DNA from: Acanthopleura granulata
Lineage: Eukaryota > Mollusca > Polyplacophora > Chitonida > Chitonidae
Direction of reading: 5' to 3'
NCBI GenBank assembly: GCA_016165875.1
Contig: JABBOT010000002.1
Location: 27,232,265 to 27,296,264, forward strand
DNA length: 64,000 nucleotides
Position numbers and translations under genes: made by a program. Below, piece by piece: positions 62,650-64,000 of the stretch. Each line of letters begins with the position of its first letter. Within the stretch, counting starts at the first letter, position 1. The notes beneath the pieces are model-generated. The model saw only the letters and a program-made list of their open reading frames with translations. It did not search any database and was not told where the DNA came from.

Positions 62650-63180
62650 AATCAAAACTGAAAATCAATATTACAAAATAAGTATCTTGATTCACTTGTA
62701 CCAAGTTTTGCCGAAATTGGACAATAACTGTTACAGTAATTAGCTGCATTTTGAAAGAAATGTTAACATCTGCTGCATGAACAATTCAGACAGACAACTG
62801 ATCACTGCAGTGGAAAATTGACACAATTTATGTATCATGATGTAGTCTACACTTAAACCAATTTTCTTTGAACTCAGACAAAATCTGTAGGAGTAGCGTT
62901 TTGAAAAATATGTTAATATATACTGAATGAACAGACACAGACAGACGGAAACCTGATCAATGAAGGGGAAAAGCAACACTCCAAATTATGTATCTTGATG
63001 TATTATTTATTTGATCAGTGTTTTATGGCACACTTGAGAATATTTCACTTATATGACAGCAGCCAACATTATAGTCTGAGGAAACCAGGTGGAAATCTAC
63101 GACCATCCGCAGGTTACTGCTGGACCTTCCCACTCACACAAATGGAAAATTGATACTATGAATTGTGTATCTTGATGTAG
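62650..63180 (+). repeat. Tandem repeat, ~155-bp unit, array 2, with SINE insert
   Basis: The marker GTATC.TGATGTAG recurs at 62681, 62831, 62989 and 63166, giving spacings of 150 and 158 before the SINE piece at 63001-63136 breaks the pattern. Same family as 42612-43080. Confidence 0.7.
63001..63136 (-). mobile_element. SINE family 1, 3' half inside a tandem repeat
   Basis: Plus-strand order TATTTATTTGATCAGTGTTT, GAATATTTCACTTATATGAC, CAACATTATAGTCTGAGGAA and CCATCCGCAGGTTACTG. The tRNA-like head is absent. It replaces most of one repeat unit. Confidence 0.8.
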
Positions 63181-64000
63181 CCCTCGCTGATTCAATAAAC
63201 AAACTTGGATGTCGGCTTTTTTTTCAATATGCCTTCCTTCAAAAGACCAAAGATTGAAACTGTATTCGTACATGTAAGTGGTGCATTCATGTGAGTAGCG
63301 CAACCATAACTGATGAGATAAATTCCAGAAAAAATCCTTGTACCCACTTTTGTCTAGTAATTTGGAGGATTTACTTGTAGCTATCTTTATTCCCAGGTGG
63401 TTGTGGCCAGACACCCACTGTGACTGACATGCACATGCAGAGGGTAAACTAGGAAATAATTCTACCCGCTGTGGGCTTATCCACATGTATGAATAATTTC
63501 CTTTGATAATTTATCTGGTTGCCTGGCCACTGTCTTTCATTGCACCTGTACTTGTGTCTTCGTTTTGTTTAGCCAAATCAGGGCAATGAAGGCTTTTATG
63601 GTTATAAAAGCAGACTTGGCCTTCCTTGACTCCCACATGTTGTTGTTGTTTCACCTGTGATCGCTAATGACAGCATGACTGACTGAACCTTCATACCACT
63701 CTGCGGTCTGTAGGTCTAGTTCACAGTGCAAAACCTTGATGAGAATTCATATACCCATTTAACTGGTGCAAGGCTTTTTAAGACTTGAAAATGTTGGTAA
63801 AAAGTGTGCCATTTACGCATGTAAACATGACATGTCTGGCAAAACACTGCAAAAAGCCATCTATTGAAAAAACAGATTGAATTTTTTGGTGGCAGAAATC
63901 AAAATTTTAGTCGCACATGCCACCAGTTAGTCGTTAACTTTTAAGCCCTAGTTTTTTTCACTGCTGTAAGCTATTTATCAAAGTTCACACAATTAAAAAG

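Larger units (their letters stand above)
62302..64000 (-). other. Kinase-gene intron running off the window
   Basis: No match to the missing N-terminal kinase exon (glycine loop, ATP-binding Lys, IESKIYKMM block) is visible on the minus strand up to base 64000. The 129-codon frame at 63097-63486 has no recognisable content and runs into SINE sequence at its end. Confidence 0.65.

Noticed and set aside
63097..63486. 129-codon minus-strand frame near the right edge
   Set aside because: Its last part is SINE sequence and the rest has no known domain. It does not encode the missing kinase N-terminus.

Overview
The window is animal nuclear DNA, probably from a marine mollusc or a related lophotrochozoan. 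Coding information is split into short exons with GT/AG borders, non-coding DNA is AT-rich, and several tRNA-derived SINE families of a kind I associate with molluscan genomes recur throughout. The species cannot be named from the sequence. I see no bacterial gene, CRISPR array, rRNA gene or functional tRNA gene.

Two genes can be read exon by exon, and they are convergent. (1) Plus strand, 18349-33685: a complete 14-exon gene for a secreted protein of 486 residues in the PhoPQ-activated pathogenicity-related (PqaA) / autocrine proliferation repressor A (AprA) family, an alpha/beta-hydrolase fold. All exon phases join without a break, and a Ser/Asp/His triad candidate is present. (2) Minus strand, 62301 down to about 36.9 kb: a casein kinase 1 delta/epsilon (Doubletime-type) gene. 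Its 5' exons, coding about the first 62 residues, lie beyond base 64000. Five exons carry the rest of the kinase domain and the start of the tail. Two different terminal exons then follow in the same splice phase (41174-41439 and 39049-39284), plus a possible 60-base cassette exon (45580-45639), so the gene appears able to make kinases with different regulatory tails.

Region by region: 1-18.3 kb has no gene I can establish; it holds SINE fragments, a dispersed repeat, a 0.5-kb inverted-repeat element and a small palindromic array. 18.3-33.7 kb is the AprA-like gene; its introns hold a perfect 120-bp palindrome, a decayed piggyBac-type transposon, SINEs and a 535-bp foldback element. 33.7-36.9 kb is the convergent intergenic stretch, with a third copy of that foldback sequence, a tandem repeat and another long foldback element. 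36.9-62.3 kb is the kinase gene with long introns. 62.3-64 kb is the intron before its first visible exon.

There is no sign that the two genes work together; the shared theme is structural. The window holds five separate inverted-repeat structures with arms of about 50 to 260 bp, one further candidate with 24-bp ends, and more than a dozen SINE copies or fragments.
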